Of a DNA stretch of 37,755 bases, positions 8,312 through 16,522 are shown one piece after another (position 1 is the first letter of the stretch; each line of letters starts with the position of its first letter). The stretch is taken from assembly GCA_903959355.1 (NCBI GenBank), contig CAJBWJ010000058.1, forward strand, positions 1-37,755, in the 5' to 3' direction. Source of the DNA: an uncultured bacterium. Lineage in GTDB: Bacteria > Patescibacteriota > Microgenomatia > UBA1400 > PJMF01. Made by a program: the position numbers and the translations under genes. A model generated the notes under the pieces. It was not told the DNA's origin, made no database searches, and was given only the letters and a program-made list of their open reading frames with translations.

Positions 8312-9433
8312 TTATTTTTCTTTATAAGCCAGGATTAAAAGCTGATAAAGTTTGGCGCTACCATCCTGACGAAGTTGGTTCTTGGCCAAACTAAGGCGCA
8401 TATCTTTGTAGTTTTTTTCTAGATGATCGATGCTATCTAACAAAGTTGTGGAGCTCAAATATTTTTGCTGCAAAACTAGAGCTCCATTAATTTTCTGCAT
8501 CGTCAAAGCATTGGCTAATTGTTCATTTTGATAAGTATTTGGCAAAGGAACCAAGATTGCTGGAAGTGGGGCAAGAGACAGTTCTAAAACTGCATTGGCT
8601 CCAGATCTAGAAATGGCAAATTTAGCGTGTTGGTAAATCCAAAATAAATCTTCACCGTCAATCCATTCTTTAATGAAATATTTTTCTCTTAATTCTTTTG
8701 ACAAAGCTTTCTTTTTTTGCTCCAGCTCTTTAAATGAATCTTTAATTTTATTAGCTCTACCACATTGATGAACAATATAATAATTTGGCAGTAATTTTTC
8801 TAAATTATCTCCAATTAAATCATTGATGATAAAAGATCCTTGATTGCCACCCATAACTAGTAAAATATTTTTTGCTTCTGCTGGCAGCCATCCTGGTCTT
8901 TTAAGATCTTTGGCAAAAATCCTAGATCTGACTGGATTGCCAGTGACAACAAAATCTTTTCTTTTTAAATAAAGATTAGTTTCCTGATAAGAAATGGCAA
9001 CTTTGGAAGCAATTGTAGAAATAAATTGGTTAGCTTTACCCATTACCACTGTCTGTTCATGAGTAACCACAGGAATTCTCAAACTCTTAGCGGCAATAGC
9101 GAATGGTACTGCCAAATAAGAACCAAAGGAAAGAAAAAGATCTATTTTTTCATTAATTAGAATTTTTCTAGCCAAAGCAACTGTTTTTGGAAAAGCCAAA
9201 AAAGTACCAATCTTAGCTAAAAAAGAATAATTAACAAATTTAAAAGCCGCAAAAGGAATAAATTTTATTTTTCTTTTTTCTACCTCTTCTTTTTCAACAG
9301 CTTTTTGACCAAGTTTTTCCTGACTATATAAACGACCAACAAATAAAAGTTCATGCTCTGGATGACTAGCTTGAATGAAATCAATCATTGCGAGAGCAGG
9401 AGTTAAATGGGCACCGCTTAATAAAATTCTCAT
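8312..9433 (-). CDS. murG: UDP-GlcNAc:undecaprenyl-PP-MurNAc-pentapeptide transferase MurG
   Basis: MurG adds GlcNAc to lipid I to make lipid II on the inner face of the membrane. The 373-residue GT-B protein shows HEQTVVMGKANQFI (125-138), VTGNPVR (163-169), GGNQGSFIIND (195-205), ISRSGANAVLEL (274-285) and the UDP-GlcNAc site PAILVPLPNTYQNEQLANA (291-309). All of these match the family. The N-terminal glycine loop, normally GGTGGHxxPALA, reads LLSGAHLTPALA (4-15). The His (H9) and the PALA part are kept, but the glycines are mostly lost. This may reflect lipid-substrate differences. It sits between ftsW (18-base gap) and the ftsQ-like gene. Confidence 0.95.
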   Translation of the reverse strand: MRILLSGAHLTPALAMIDFIQASHPEHELLFVGRLYSQEKLGQKAVEKEEVEKRKIKFIPFAAFKFVNYSFLAKIGTFLAFPKTVALARKILINEKIDLFLSFGSYLAVPFAIAAKSLRIPVVTHEQTVVMGKANQFISTIASKVAISYQETNLYLKRKDFVVTGNPVRSRIFAKDLKRPGWLPAEAKNILLVMGGNQGSFIINDLIGDNLEKLLPNYYIVHQCGRANKIKDSFKELEQKKKALSKELREKYFIKEWIDGEDLFWIYQHAKFAISRSGANAVLELSLAPLPAILVPLPNTYQNEQLANALTMQKINGALVLQQKYLSSTTLLDSIDHLEKNYKDMRLSLAKNQLRQDGSAKLYQLLILAYKEK

Positions 9434-9451
9434 ATTTAAGACAAAATAAAT

Positions 9452-10525
9452 TTACTTTTTAATCTTAGCATGTGAAGCAATCGAGAGTAAAACACCACTT
9501 GCAAAAAATGACATTAAAAGTGAAGAACCACCTTGAGAAAAGAATGGCAAAGGCATGCCACTTAATGGTAACAGTACCACCACAGCTGATAAATTAAATG
9601 ATAATTGAATAGCTATCCATGCCAAAATTCCGTAATAAAGCAAATGTTCATATTTAGTTAACACTTTATCTTTGACCATTAAATTGGCAAAAATAAAATA
9701 AAAAATAAACAAGCAAATAATTACAAAAGAACCAACAAAACCGACTTCTTCGGCCACAATAGCAAAGATTGAATCGCTACTTGCTTCCGGCACATAGGAA
9801 TATTTTTGCTGAGAATTACCGATACCTCTACCAAACCAAGAACCACCGCCTAGAGCCAAAGTAATTTGGCGCACATGATAAGAGTCTCCTTGAATATTTT
9901 CTTCTGGATTTAGAAAAGTTGTTAAGCGCTCTCTTCTATATGGACTAAATAAAACAACCAAGAGTGCAAGTAAAAAGCCTCCACCAAATAAAATTGATAA
10001 AAATTTTATTTTGCCTCCCGCTAAAAAATACATGATAATGCTACTCGCTACCAAAACCATCAATGAACCAAAATCAGGCTGAAGCAAAACTAAAAGTACT
10101 GGCCAAAATAAAAAAAATAAAAAACTACTTAGATCTAATTTCTTTGCTAAAAGATAAGCATAAAAATTAATCAAAACAAATTTAAAAACTTCTACCGTTT
10201 GAAGAGTTCCAAAAGGTAAAATAATCCAGCGACGAGCACCATTTAATTTAAGACCTATACCTGGAATTAAGGTTAGAATTAACAACAAAATCGCCAAAAT
10301 ATAAAATGGTAAAGCATATTTTTCAAAAAATTTAACTTTGATTTTGCTTGTCAAAAATAGAACTATAAAAGATAAAAAAAGCCAAATCCCTTGTTGTCTA
10401 AAAAAATAATATTGATGACCAAATAATTTAAAACTTTCAACCGTAGAAGCTTCGAAAACAAAAAAAAGACCAATTAAGGAAAGAGAGAAAATTAAGCCAA
10501 GAAAAAATTTAGAAGGCGATGACAT
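9452..10525 (-). CDS. ftsW: Septal peptidoglycan polymerase FtsW
   Basis: FtsW is a SEDS glycosyltransferase with about ten membrane helices that polymerises lipid II at the septum. Recognisable motifs are RRWIILPFG, QPDFGS (after the LLVLLQ helix), YVPEASSDSIFAIVAEEVGF and PLPFFSQGGSSL near the C-terminus. I place the start at the ATG at 10525 (MSSPSKFF), which puts 19 bases after the mraY stop and begins just before the first helix. The frame remains open back to an ATG at 10570, but that start would overlap mraY by 26 bases and add 15 non-helical residues. No strong ribosome binding site precedes either. The position between mraY and murG is typical of dcw clusters, which favours FtsW over RodA. 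Confidence 0.93.
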   Translation of the reverse strand: MSSPSKFFLGLIFSLSLIGLFFVFEASTVESFKLFGHQYYFFRQQGIWLFLSFIVLFLTSKIKVKFFEKYALPFYILAILLLILTLIPGIGLKLNGARRWIILPFGTLQTVEVFKFVLINFYAYLLAKKLDLSSFLFFLFWPVLLVLLQPDFGSLMVLVASSIIMYFLAGGKIKFLSILFGGGFLLALLVVLFSPYRRERLTTFLNPEENIQGDSYHVRQITLALGGGSWFGRGIGNSQQKYSYVPEASSDSIFAIVAEEVGFVGSFVIICLFIFYFIFANLMVKDKVLTKYEHLLYYGILAWIAIQLSFNLSAVVVLLPLSGMPLPFFSQGGSSLLMSFFASGVLLSIASHAKIKK

Positions 10526-10544
10526 ATTCAAGTTAAGAGCACAA

Positions 10545-11588
10545 TTAAATAACTGCCAACCATACTCCAAAAATCGTCAGCATGATTTGAATTAGCCAAG
10601 CTCTTTGAACAATTTTTGGCTCAGCCCAGCCTCTTTCTTGGAAAGTTAAATGAAGAGGAGCGGCAGGCATAAGTTTCTTTTTTAAATATTTTTTGGAAAG
10701 CAATTGAATAAAAGAACTAGATATCTCAATCACAAAAATAAAACCAATGATTAAAAGCGCTAAAACCTTGCCAAGCAATAATCCAATCACTGCCAAAGTT
10801 GCTCCAAAAGCCATTGAGCCAACATCACCCATAAAAATTCTGGCTGGAAAAACATTAAAGTAAAGAAAAGAAATTAAAGATCCTATCCAAAGAGCTATAA
10901 AAACTGAGAGAGGAATATCCAAAATTGTGGAAGATAAAACCCATAAACCAAATAAAGAAAACATCAAAAGTCCCGCAGCTAAACCATCAAGACCGTCAGT
11001 AATATTAACTGCATTAGCAAAAGCCACGATCACAAAAGCTGCAAAAGGAATATATAAATATCCCAAATTAATCGTACCTACAAAAGGAATGTGCAAGATA
11101 GAAATTCCTAATTGAAAATAAATCATGCAAGCAATAACCACTGCCAAAATGACCTGCAAAATCAATTTTTGACGCATACGAAGACCAAAAAATTTACTAT
11201 CGTCAAAACGAAAAAACTTCTTTATATCATCATAAAGTCCCAAGATAGCAAAAGATAGAAAAGTAAAAAACAAAACATTAATTTCTGCCTGACTATTGCG
11301 ATGGATGCTAGTGATCTCAATTCCAAAATAGCTAAGAGCTGGAATCATTAAAGCAAAGAACAAAGACACCATAATAACAACTAATAAACCGCCGCCAACT
11401 GGCACACCAGCTTTATCAGCATGAAATTTGTCAAAAATAGGAGTTCTTTTGCCAAAAGCATCCAGAGTTTCTTGGTTGGCACGACGAAAACGTAATTTAT
11501 AAAGCAAATTAATAAATGGCACCACAGCGCTACTTGTCAGAGTAAAAGAGAAAATTAAAATACCGAGAAAAAGTGCTAATGATCCCAT
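10545..11588 (-). CDS. mraY: Phospho-MurNAc-pentapeptide transferase MraY
   Basis: MraY transfers phospho-MurNAc-pentapeptide to undecaprenyl phosphate, making lipid I in the membrane. The 347-residue, ten-helix protein has the catalytic Asp pair in GLYDDIKK, the NITDGLDGLAAG motif, and FMGDVGSMAFGA, all as in the family. The cytoplasmic loop that normally reads PxHHHFExxGWxE is PLHLTFQERGWAE here, so only the first His of the three survives. The rest of the loop (GW, E) is intact. The reading was checked against the DNA. This is an unusual change at a position near the active site rather than a sign of decay, since the frame is otherwise clean. It lies 10 bases after murA and 19 before the chosen ftsW start. 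Confidence 0.95.
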   Translation of the reverse strand: MGSLALFLGILIFSFTLTSSAVVPFINLLYKLRFRRANQETLDAFGKRTPIFDKFHADKAGVPVGGGLLVVIMVSLFFALMIPALSYFGIEITSIHRNSQAEINVLFFTFLSFAILGLYDDIKKFFRFDDSKFFGLRMRQKLILQVILAVVIACMIYFQLGISILHIPFVGTINLGYLYIPFAAFVIVAFANAVNITDGLDGLAAGLLMFSLFGLWVLSSTILDIPLSVFIALWIGSLISFLYFNVFPARIFMGDVGSMAFGATLAVIGLLLGKVLALLIIGFIFVIEISSSFIQLLSKKYLKKKLMPAAPLHLTFQERGWAEPKIVQRAWLIQIMLTIFGVWLAVI

Positions 11589-11598
11589 AGAATTCTTT

Positions 11599-12924
11599 CT
11601 ATATAACTCTTTCTATCTTAGCACCCATGAGAATCAATTTCTCATCTATTTTCTGGTAACCACGCTCTACTTGTTCGATATTATGTAAAATTGTTTTACC
11701 CTTAGCGCCAATTGCTGCCAGAAGAATTGTGGCTCCAGCTCGTAAATCATGAATGGTAAATTCGCCACCCGTAAAATTGGTTGGTCCAAATATCTTAATA
11801 GCATGACGGTCACTCTCACGATGATCCTGCCAATTAAAATTATAGAAAGCATCAGGATTTTTGACAGTTGGATTGAAGTATTCAATCTTAGCGCCCATTG
11901 TTCTTAAATCTTCAACATATTGGAAACGATTTTGCATTACCGTCTCGTGAATAATACTTTCACCATTGCACTGGCAAAGCAGAGTTGCAAAAAGAGGCTG
12001 CCAATCAGTCATAAAACCAGGATGAATTTCTGTTTCTAGATCAGTAGCACTCATCGGGCCTTTATAATAAAAACGAATTCCATAATCACCGATTTCATAA
12101 CCAGCACCAATTTCATCTAATTTGTCTAGAAAAGCCTTAAGATCCTTCTGCCTGGCATTTTCTACAACGATATCGCCCTTAGTGGCAATTGCGGCACAAG
12201 CATAGCTAACTGCTTCGTTACGATCTGGCATAATTTTATGAATTGCTCCATCAAGTTTTTCAACACCCTCAATTTCAATTTTACGGAAAGAGCGGCGGCG
12301 GATTTTGGCCCCCATTTGATTAAGGAAAGAAATTAGGTCATCGATTTCTGGTTCTTCGGCAGCATTTTCCAAAATAGTTTTACCTTTGGCCAAAACCGCC
12401 GCCATAATCAAAGTTTCTGTTCCAGTGTGAGTATTTTTTTCAAAACGATAAGTACAACCTCTAAGCTCTTTGCAGGTGGCCTTAAGCATTCCGTCTTCCT
12501 GAACAAACTTGGCTCCCATCATTTCTAGTCCCATCATGTGACGCTCCAGAGGGCGTTTGCCAATTTTATCTCCACCAGGAAGTGGTACTTCGGCATGACC
12601 AAATTTGGCCAAAAGAACTGGAATAAACAGAGTAGAGGCACGAGATTGCTCGCCATGCTTAGCTTGGACAGCATGAAAACGAAAGTTGCGAGTGTCAATA
12701 AAAAAGGTACGTTCGCCCACACGATAAGCTTTAGCGCCTAGTTCATTGATAATTTGAGCAACTAAATCAACATCGGAAATATCTGGTAAATTAAGCAAGC
12801 GACTTTCTTTGCTTCCGAGAAGCGCCGCAATCATGAGTTTATAAGAAGCATTTTTGGCTCCACCAACTCTAACTGAGCCATAAAGTGGAGTACCTCCAGT
12901 AACTACAAAACTTGCCTTGTCCAT
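11599..12924 (-). CDS. murA: UDP-GlcNAc enolpyruvyltransferase MurA (Cys to Asp type)
   Basis: MurA catalyses the first committed step of peptidoglycan synthesis, moving enolpyruvate from PEP to UDP-GlcNAc. The 441 residues show GGAKNA (21-26, catalytic Lys24), an RAS motif at 95-97, the active-site loop LPGGDKIGKRP, HPGFMTDWQPLF with the conserved Asp, and HDLRAGATILLAA with the conserved Arg. The loop residue that is Cys115 in E. coli is Asp here (D119). The same replacement is known in Mycobacterium and Chlamydia MurA, where it makes the enzyme insensitive to fosfomycin, which needs that Cys. It is the second gene of the cluster, 18 bases after murB. Confidence 0.97.
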   Translation of the reverse strand: MDKASFVVTGGTPLYGSVRVGGAKNASYKLMIAALLGSKESRLLNLPDISDVDLVAQIINELGAKAYRVGERTFFIDTRNFRFHAVQAKHGEQSRASTLFIPVLLAKFGHAEVPLPGGDKIGKRPLERHMMGLEMMGAKFVQEDGMLKATCKELRGCTYRFEKNTHTGTETLIMAAVLAKGKTILENAAEEPEIDDLISFLNQMGAKIRRRSFRKIEIEGVEKLDGAIHKIMPDRNEAVSYACAAIATKGDIVVENARQKDLKAFLDKLDEIGAGYEIGDYGIRFYYKGPMSATDLETEIHPGFMTDWQPLFATLLCQCNGESIIHETVMQNRFQYVEDLRTMGAKIEYFNPTVKNPDAFYNFNWQDHRESDRHAIKIFGPTNFTGGEFTIHDLRAGATILLAAIGAKGKTILHNIEQVERGYQKIDEKLILMGAKIERVI

Positions 12925-12942
12925 AAGCTATTTTCTTTCTAT

Positions 12943-13917
12943 TTACCTTAAATAAAAAACTTCTTCTTTTAGAATAACATTAAATTTTTCTAAAACTATA
13001 GATTTAACTTTTTCGATTAAAGTTACTACATCTTTTGCTTTGCCATGACCAAGATTCACAAAAAAAGCAGCATGCTTTTCACTGACTTGAATATCTCCTT
13101 CTTTAGTTCCTTTCAAACCTGCCTGTTCGATTAAAAAACCTGCTGGAACAAACTGTACTTCCGCAAATTGTGGAAAGATTTTTTTTAGATGCTCATCATT
13201 GGGAGGATTTTGAAAAACACAGCCACAACTTGGCAAATCCAGTGGTTGTGTGAGAGAGCGTTTCTCAATTGAAGCTGCAACTTTTTGCTTGACCTCATCT
13301 GGAGATGATTTCTTTAACGCAAAAAACGCAGAAAATATAAGAAGGTTTTTATTCTTTTGAAAAACTGATTGCTCATAAGCAAATTCACATTTTTCACGTG
13401 TTAATAGAACAATTTCTTCTTTTTCCAGATCAAAAGTTTCTACTTGCTCGATACTGTCACCAATTAAATCTTTAAGATAATGAGCATTATTGTAGATAGC
13501 TCCACCAAGAACTCCTGGAACACCAATGAAACCCTCTAGGCCTCCACCTCCAAGAGCGGCAACTTTGCCAACGAGAGCAGAGGTTTTTATTCCTGCATCA
13601 GCTTGAATAAGTAATTTATCTTCTGCCTCTGAAACAATTTTTAATTCAGCAAAATCCAAGCTAAGCACCAAACCTTTTACGCCTTCGTCAGCGATGATGA
13701 CATTGCTAGAGCCGCCTAAAATACTAAATCTAATATTTTCTTTTTTGCAAAAAAGTAATAAATCAATTGCTTCTTGACGATTTTTTGCAGAATAAAAAAC
13801 TTCGGCATTACCGCCTATTTTGAAATAACTCTTTTGATCAAGAGAAAAATCAAACAAGAAATTAAATGAAGGAAAATGTTGTCTAAAAAGTTGTTCTAGA
13901 TTCATAATCTCCACCAT
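12943..13917 (-). CDS. murB: UDP-N-acetylenolpyruvoylglucosamine reductase MurB (type II)
   Basis: MurB is a cytosolic FAD enzyme that reduces the MurA product to UDP-MurNAc. FAD-binding segments are clear: LGGSSNVIIAD (67-77) and GLEGFIGVPGVLGGAIYNNAH (126-146). The lack of the extra type I region and the SEKHAAFFVN end make it type II. Two catalytic positions differ. The usual Y-R-x-S-x-F reads YEQSVF (181-186), with Glu in place of the substrate-binding Arg, and the Ser proton donor position is Cys233 (SCGCVFQNP). The final Glu (EEV near the C-terminus) is kept. Both changes were checked against the DNA. The start may be the ATG at 13917 or the in-frame ATG at 13905, which has GGTGGAG directly upstream. 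Confidence 0.93.
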   Translation of the reverse strand: MVEIMNLEQLFRQHFPSFNFLFDFSLDQKSYFKIGGNAEVFYSAKNRQEAIDLLLFCKKENIRFSILGGSSNVIIADEGVKGLVLSLDFAELKIVSEAEDKLLIQADAGIKTSALVGKVAALGGGGLEGFIGVPGVLGGAIYNNAHYLKDLIGDSIEQVETFDLEKEEIVLLTREKCEFAYEQSVFQKNKNLLIFSAFFALKKSSPDEVKQKVAASIEKRSLTQPLDLPSCGCVFQNPPNDEHLKKIFPQFAEVQFVPAGFLIEQAGLKGTKEGDIQVSEKHAAFFVNLGHGKAKDVVTLIEKVKSIVLEKFNVILKEEVFYLR

Positions 13918-13948
13918 TCTAACACGAGAGTGCTCCTTAAAAACAAGG

Positions 13949-13956
13949 TTTATAAT
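13949..13956 (+). promoter_or_regulatory. Divergent murB/truB -10 region
   Basis: The plus strand has TATAAT at 13951-13956, six bases before the GTG at 13963. The opposite strand overlaps it with TATAAA (13954-13949), pointing toward murB. The two -10 boxes therefore share the same bases and transcription probably leaves in both directions. Neither side has a convincing -35 box. Confidence 0.5.
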
Positions 13957-13962
13957 GACCTT

Positions 13963-14661
13963 GTGTTAAATATAAAACCAGGTATTTATCTAGTAGATAA
14001 GCCAAGTGGTCCAAGTAGTCACGATATTGTCAATTATTTCAGGAAAAAAAGCGGAATTAAAAGAGTTGGTCATTGCGGCACTCTCGATCCGCTCGCTTCA
14101 GGCTTATTAATCATTCTTGTGAGTCGAGAATATACCAGAAAACAGACTCTTTATTTAAAAAAAGATAAAGAGTATCTGGTGGAAGCTGTGCTAGGCATCG
14201 AAACCGATAGTTATGATCAAACTGGCCGCATTGTTAAAGAAATCCCTTGGGAAAAACTCAAAGAAATAAATAAAAAAGACTTGCAAAAAATTTTGCCAGA
14301 ATTTAAAGGTCAAATCGAACAAACAGTTCCTATCTTTTCCGCTGTCAAAATTAAAGGTCAAAAACTCTATCAAAAAGCCAGAAGAGGAGAGCTTGTCAAT
14401 TTACCAAGCCGCTTAATTGAAATTAAAAAATTAACTCTTAAAAAATTTCAAAAAGACGTCTCAAAGCAAAAAATTAATTTTGAATTATTAGTAAATTGCT
14501 CAAGTGGAACCTACATTCGATCTCTTATTCATGATCTGGGTAAAAAATTAGGCTGTGGAGCAACAGTAACTGTTTTGCGTCGCACTAAAATAGATAAATT
14601 TAGCGTGAAAAAAGCAAATAAATTATTACTTAGTGAATTTAAAATGGACTGGGATAACTAG
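13963..14661 (+). CDS. truB: tRNA pseudouridine-55 synthase TruB
   Basis: TruB makes pseudouridine at position 55 in the T-loop of tRNAs. The signature GHCGTLDPLASGLL carries the catalytic Asp (residue 42 from this start), and YLVDKPSGPSSHD opens the domain. The later GTYIRSLIHDLG motif is also present. At roughly 232 residues it is shorter than E. coli TruB and lacks a C-terminal PUA domain. I chose GTG at 13963 because the -10 box TATAAT ends six bases upstream, and because known TruB proteins start about eight residues before the LLDKP motif. The frame is open to an earlier GTG at 13930, which would place that start upstream of the promoter. Neither has a ribosome binding site. The 3' end overlaps lepB by 23 bases. 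Confidence 0.93.
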   Translation: MLNIKPGIYLVDKPSGPSSHDIVNYFRKKSGIKRVGHCGTLDPLASGLLIILVSREYTRKQTLYLKKDKEYLVEAVLGIETDSYDQTGRIVKEIPWEKLKEINKKDLQKILPEFKGQIEQTVPIFSAVKIKGQKLYQKARRGELVNLPSRLIEIKKLTLKKFQKDVSKQKINFELLVNCSSGTYIRSLIHDLGKKLGCGATVTVLRRTKIDKFSVKKANKLLLSEFKMDWDN

Positions 14662-15238
14662 ACTTACCAATTGGACTGATGGCGGCAGGCGGCCAGTATC
14701 TAAAAAAGACTCTGCCGACAATTTCATCCTTGGTAATTGCTCCCCAAGCTCTAGAATCACTAGAGTAAGGTCTGTTGTCACCAGAAACAAAATACTCATT
14801 TGGACCCAAGTAAACACCCTTACCTTTAGTAGCATTACCAGGCATAATTGCGTAATCGCTTGGAATGTATGGCTCTGGCAATTTTCCACCGTTTACCCAA
14901 ACAGCGTTTTCTTTAACTTCAACTGTATCTCCAGGAACGCCAAGCACTCTTTTAATAAAATCACAACCAGTTCCTTCTGGACAGTTGGCAGCTGGCGGAG
15001 CGTGAAAAACAACTACTTCGCCTCTTTGAGGATCTCTCATCTTAAAAGTCACTTTATCAGTTAAAACATGTTCGCCACTTTGAAAATTTGGTACCATCGA
15101 TTGACCATTAACTTGGTGAGGTTGCAGAAAAAACAAATAAACCACTAAAAAAATAGAAAAAGAAATTGCCATTGTTTCTATTAGATCGAGGAAAGTAGCG
15201 CCAATCTTCTCCATAGGATTACTCATAACAGAGGACAT
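14639..15238 (-). CDS. lepB: Signal peptidase I
   Basis: This membrane serine protease removes signal peptides from proteins exported through Sec. The 199-residue protein has a single N-terminal helix (about 20-38), the nucleophile Ser47 in GQSMVPNF, the general base Lys96 in DFIKRVLGVPGD, and box E SGDNRPYSSDSR near 150-161, all in normal spacing. A Cys pair (86 and 92) lies just before Lys96. The ATG at 15238 has no clear ribosome binding site, and Met5 or Met9 could be alternative starts. Its C-terminal codons overlap the convergent truB end (14639-14661). Confidence 0.95.
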   Translation of the reverse strand: MSSVMSNPMEKIGATFLDLIETMAISFSIFLVVYLFFLQPHQVNGQSMVPNFQSGEHVLTDKVTFKMRDPQRGEVVVFHAPPAANCPEGTGCDFIKRVLGVPGDTVEVKENAVWVNGGKLPEPYIPSDYAIMPGNATKGKGVYLGPNEYFVSGDNRPYSSDSRAWGAITKDEIVGRVFFRYWPPAAISPIGKSSYPSPF

Positions 15239-15260
15239 GTTACTACTTTTTGAAGGCAGC

Positions 15261-15290
15261 TTGCAAGCAGCAGCGTCTTTAACCTACAAT
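15261..15290 (+). promoter_or_regulatory. Candidate promoter of the flippase gene
   Basis: TTGCAA (15261-15266) and TACAAT (15285-15290) are separated by 18 bases. The GTG start lies seven bases after the -10 box, so the transcript would start at or beside the start codon. No ribosome binding site is present, consistent with a leaderless mRNA. Confidence 0.5.
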
Positions 15291-15297
15291 ATAAAAT

Positions 15298-16521
15298 GTG
15301 AGCTATCAAAAACACGCTATCGCTGGCTTTAGCTGGCAAACTTTGGAAAAACTTTTTACAACAGGTTTGAGTTTTTTAAAGATTTTTATCTTGGCCAGAT
15401 TACTTGGTCCAGAGCAATTTGGACTTTTTTCTCTAGTAATGATTGCGCTTGGCACTACAGAAAGTATCACTCAAACTGGTGTTAATATCACCATGCTGCA
15501 ATCTAAACAACCAATTAAATATTTTCTAGACACAGCTTTTGTAATTTCCATCATTAGAGGTTTCCTAATTGGTTCACTGATGATTTTGATAGGCTATTTG
15601 ATGGCTAATTATTACAATGAACCAAGTTTATTTCCAATGATTGCTGTTGTTGCGCTTGTGCCAATCATTAAAGGCTTTATTAATCCTGCTATTGTTAGTT
15701 GGCAAAAAAGTTTTCAATTTTCTAAAGACAGCCTTTACGCTTCGCTGCGTTTAACTGTAGAAACAATTGCGCAAATTGTTTTAGCCTTCACAATTCATTC
15801 AGTCTGGGCCTTGTGTCTTGGAGTCATCGTTGGGGCTCTTTTTGAAGTAATCTTATCCTTCCTAATGTTAAAAGAAAAACCAGTTTTTCATTATATAAAA
15901 AGTAGAGGAGAAGCTATTTTTAAAAATGCTAAATGGCTTAGTTTAAGTAGTCTCTTGAGTTATTTGAATGACAATATTGATGATTTTTTACTTGGCAAAA
16001 TTGTCGGCACTTATAAATTGGGTATCTATCACAATGCTTATGCCTTAAGTCATAAGGCTAATTATGAACTATCAAAATCAGCCTATCATGGAGTGATCCC
16101 TATCTTTACCAAGATGACAGAAGATCATGAAAAAGCACGTCTCAGAAGAGCTTTTTATAAATCTATGATTTCTACTTTAATTATAGTTTCTCTAGTTTCC
16201 TTACCTTTAATATTTTTTCCAAAGCTTTTAGTCAGCATATTGCTTGGAGAACAATGGCTTGAAGCAGTAGATATTCTTAGAATTTTAACTTTTGCCGGAC
16301 TCGTACACACTGTGGCCAATGTCAGCTATGCCTTAATCATAGCCAAGAAAAAATATCTTTATTTGAATCTACACATGATTACTTCTTTAGTTTTAATGGT
16401 TGCTGGAATTGTTTTATTTGGCAAAAGCTATGGCCTGATTGGAGCGGTTTCTGGAATTTTACTTGCCAGAAGCATTGCTCTGCCAATTGCTCTTTTAGGA
16501 GCTAAAAAAAGTTTAGAATAA
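15298..16521 (+). CDS. Polysaccharide flippase, Wzx/MOP superfamily
   Basis: This 407-residue integral membrane protein with about twelve hydrophobic segments starts SYQKHAIAGFSWQTLEK and continues with ILARLLGPEQFGLFSLVMI, the hallmark opening of polysaccharide (O-antigen, teichoic-acid) exporters in the MOP flippase superfamily. Members flip undecaprenyl-linked oligosaccharides across the membrane. The next gene resembles an O-antigen ligase and starts one base after this stop, so the pair likely forms a small surface-polysaccharide unit. MurJ, the lipid II flippase of the same superfamily, is a less likely identity given the N-terminal pattern and the neighbour. The start is GTG at 15298, directly behind a promoter. 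Confidence 0.85.
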   Translation: MSYQKHAIAGFSWQTLEKLFTTGLSFLKIFILARLLGPEQFGLFSLVMIALGTTESITQTGVNITMLQSKQPIKYFLDTAFVISIIRGFLIGSLMILIGYLMANYYNEPSLFPMIAVVALVPIIKGFINPAIVSWQKSFQFSKDSLYASLRLTVETIAQIVLAFTIHSVWALCLGVIVGALFEVILSFLMLKEKPVFHYIKSRGEAIFKNAKWLSLSSLLSYLNDNIDDFLLGKIVGTYKLGIYHNAYALSHKANYELSKSAYHGVIPIFTKMTEDHEKARLRRAFYKSMISTLIIVSLVSLPLIFFPKLLVSILLGEQWLEAVDILRILTFAGLVHTVANVSYALIIAKKKYLYLNLHMITSLVLMVAGIVLFGKSYGLIGAVSGILLARSIALPIALLGAKKSLE

Positions 16522-16522
16522 T

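Noticed and set aside
14633-15064. Plus-strand ORF of 143 codons opposite lepB
   Set aside because: lepB on the minus strand has all catalytic motifs in frame, so this is a shadow.
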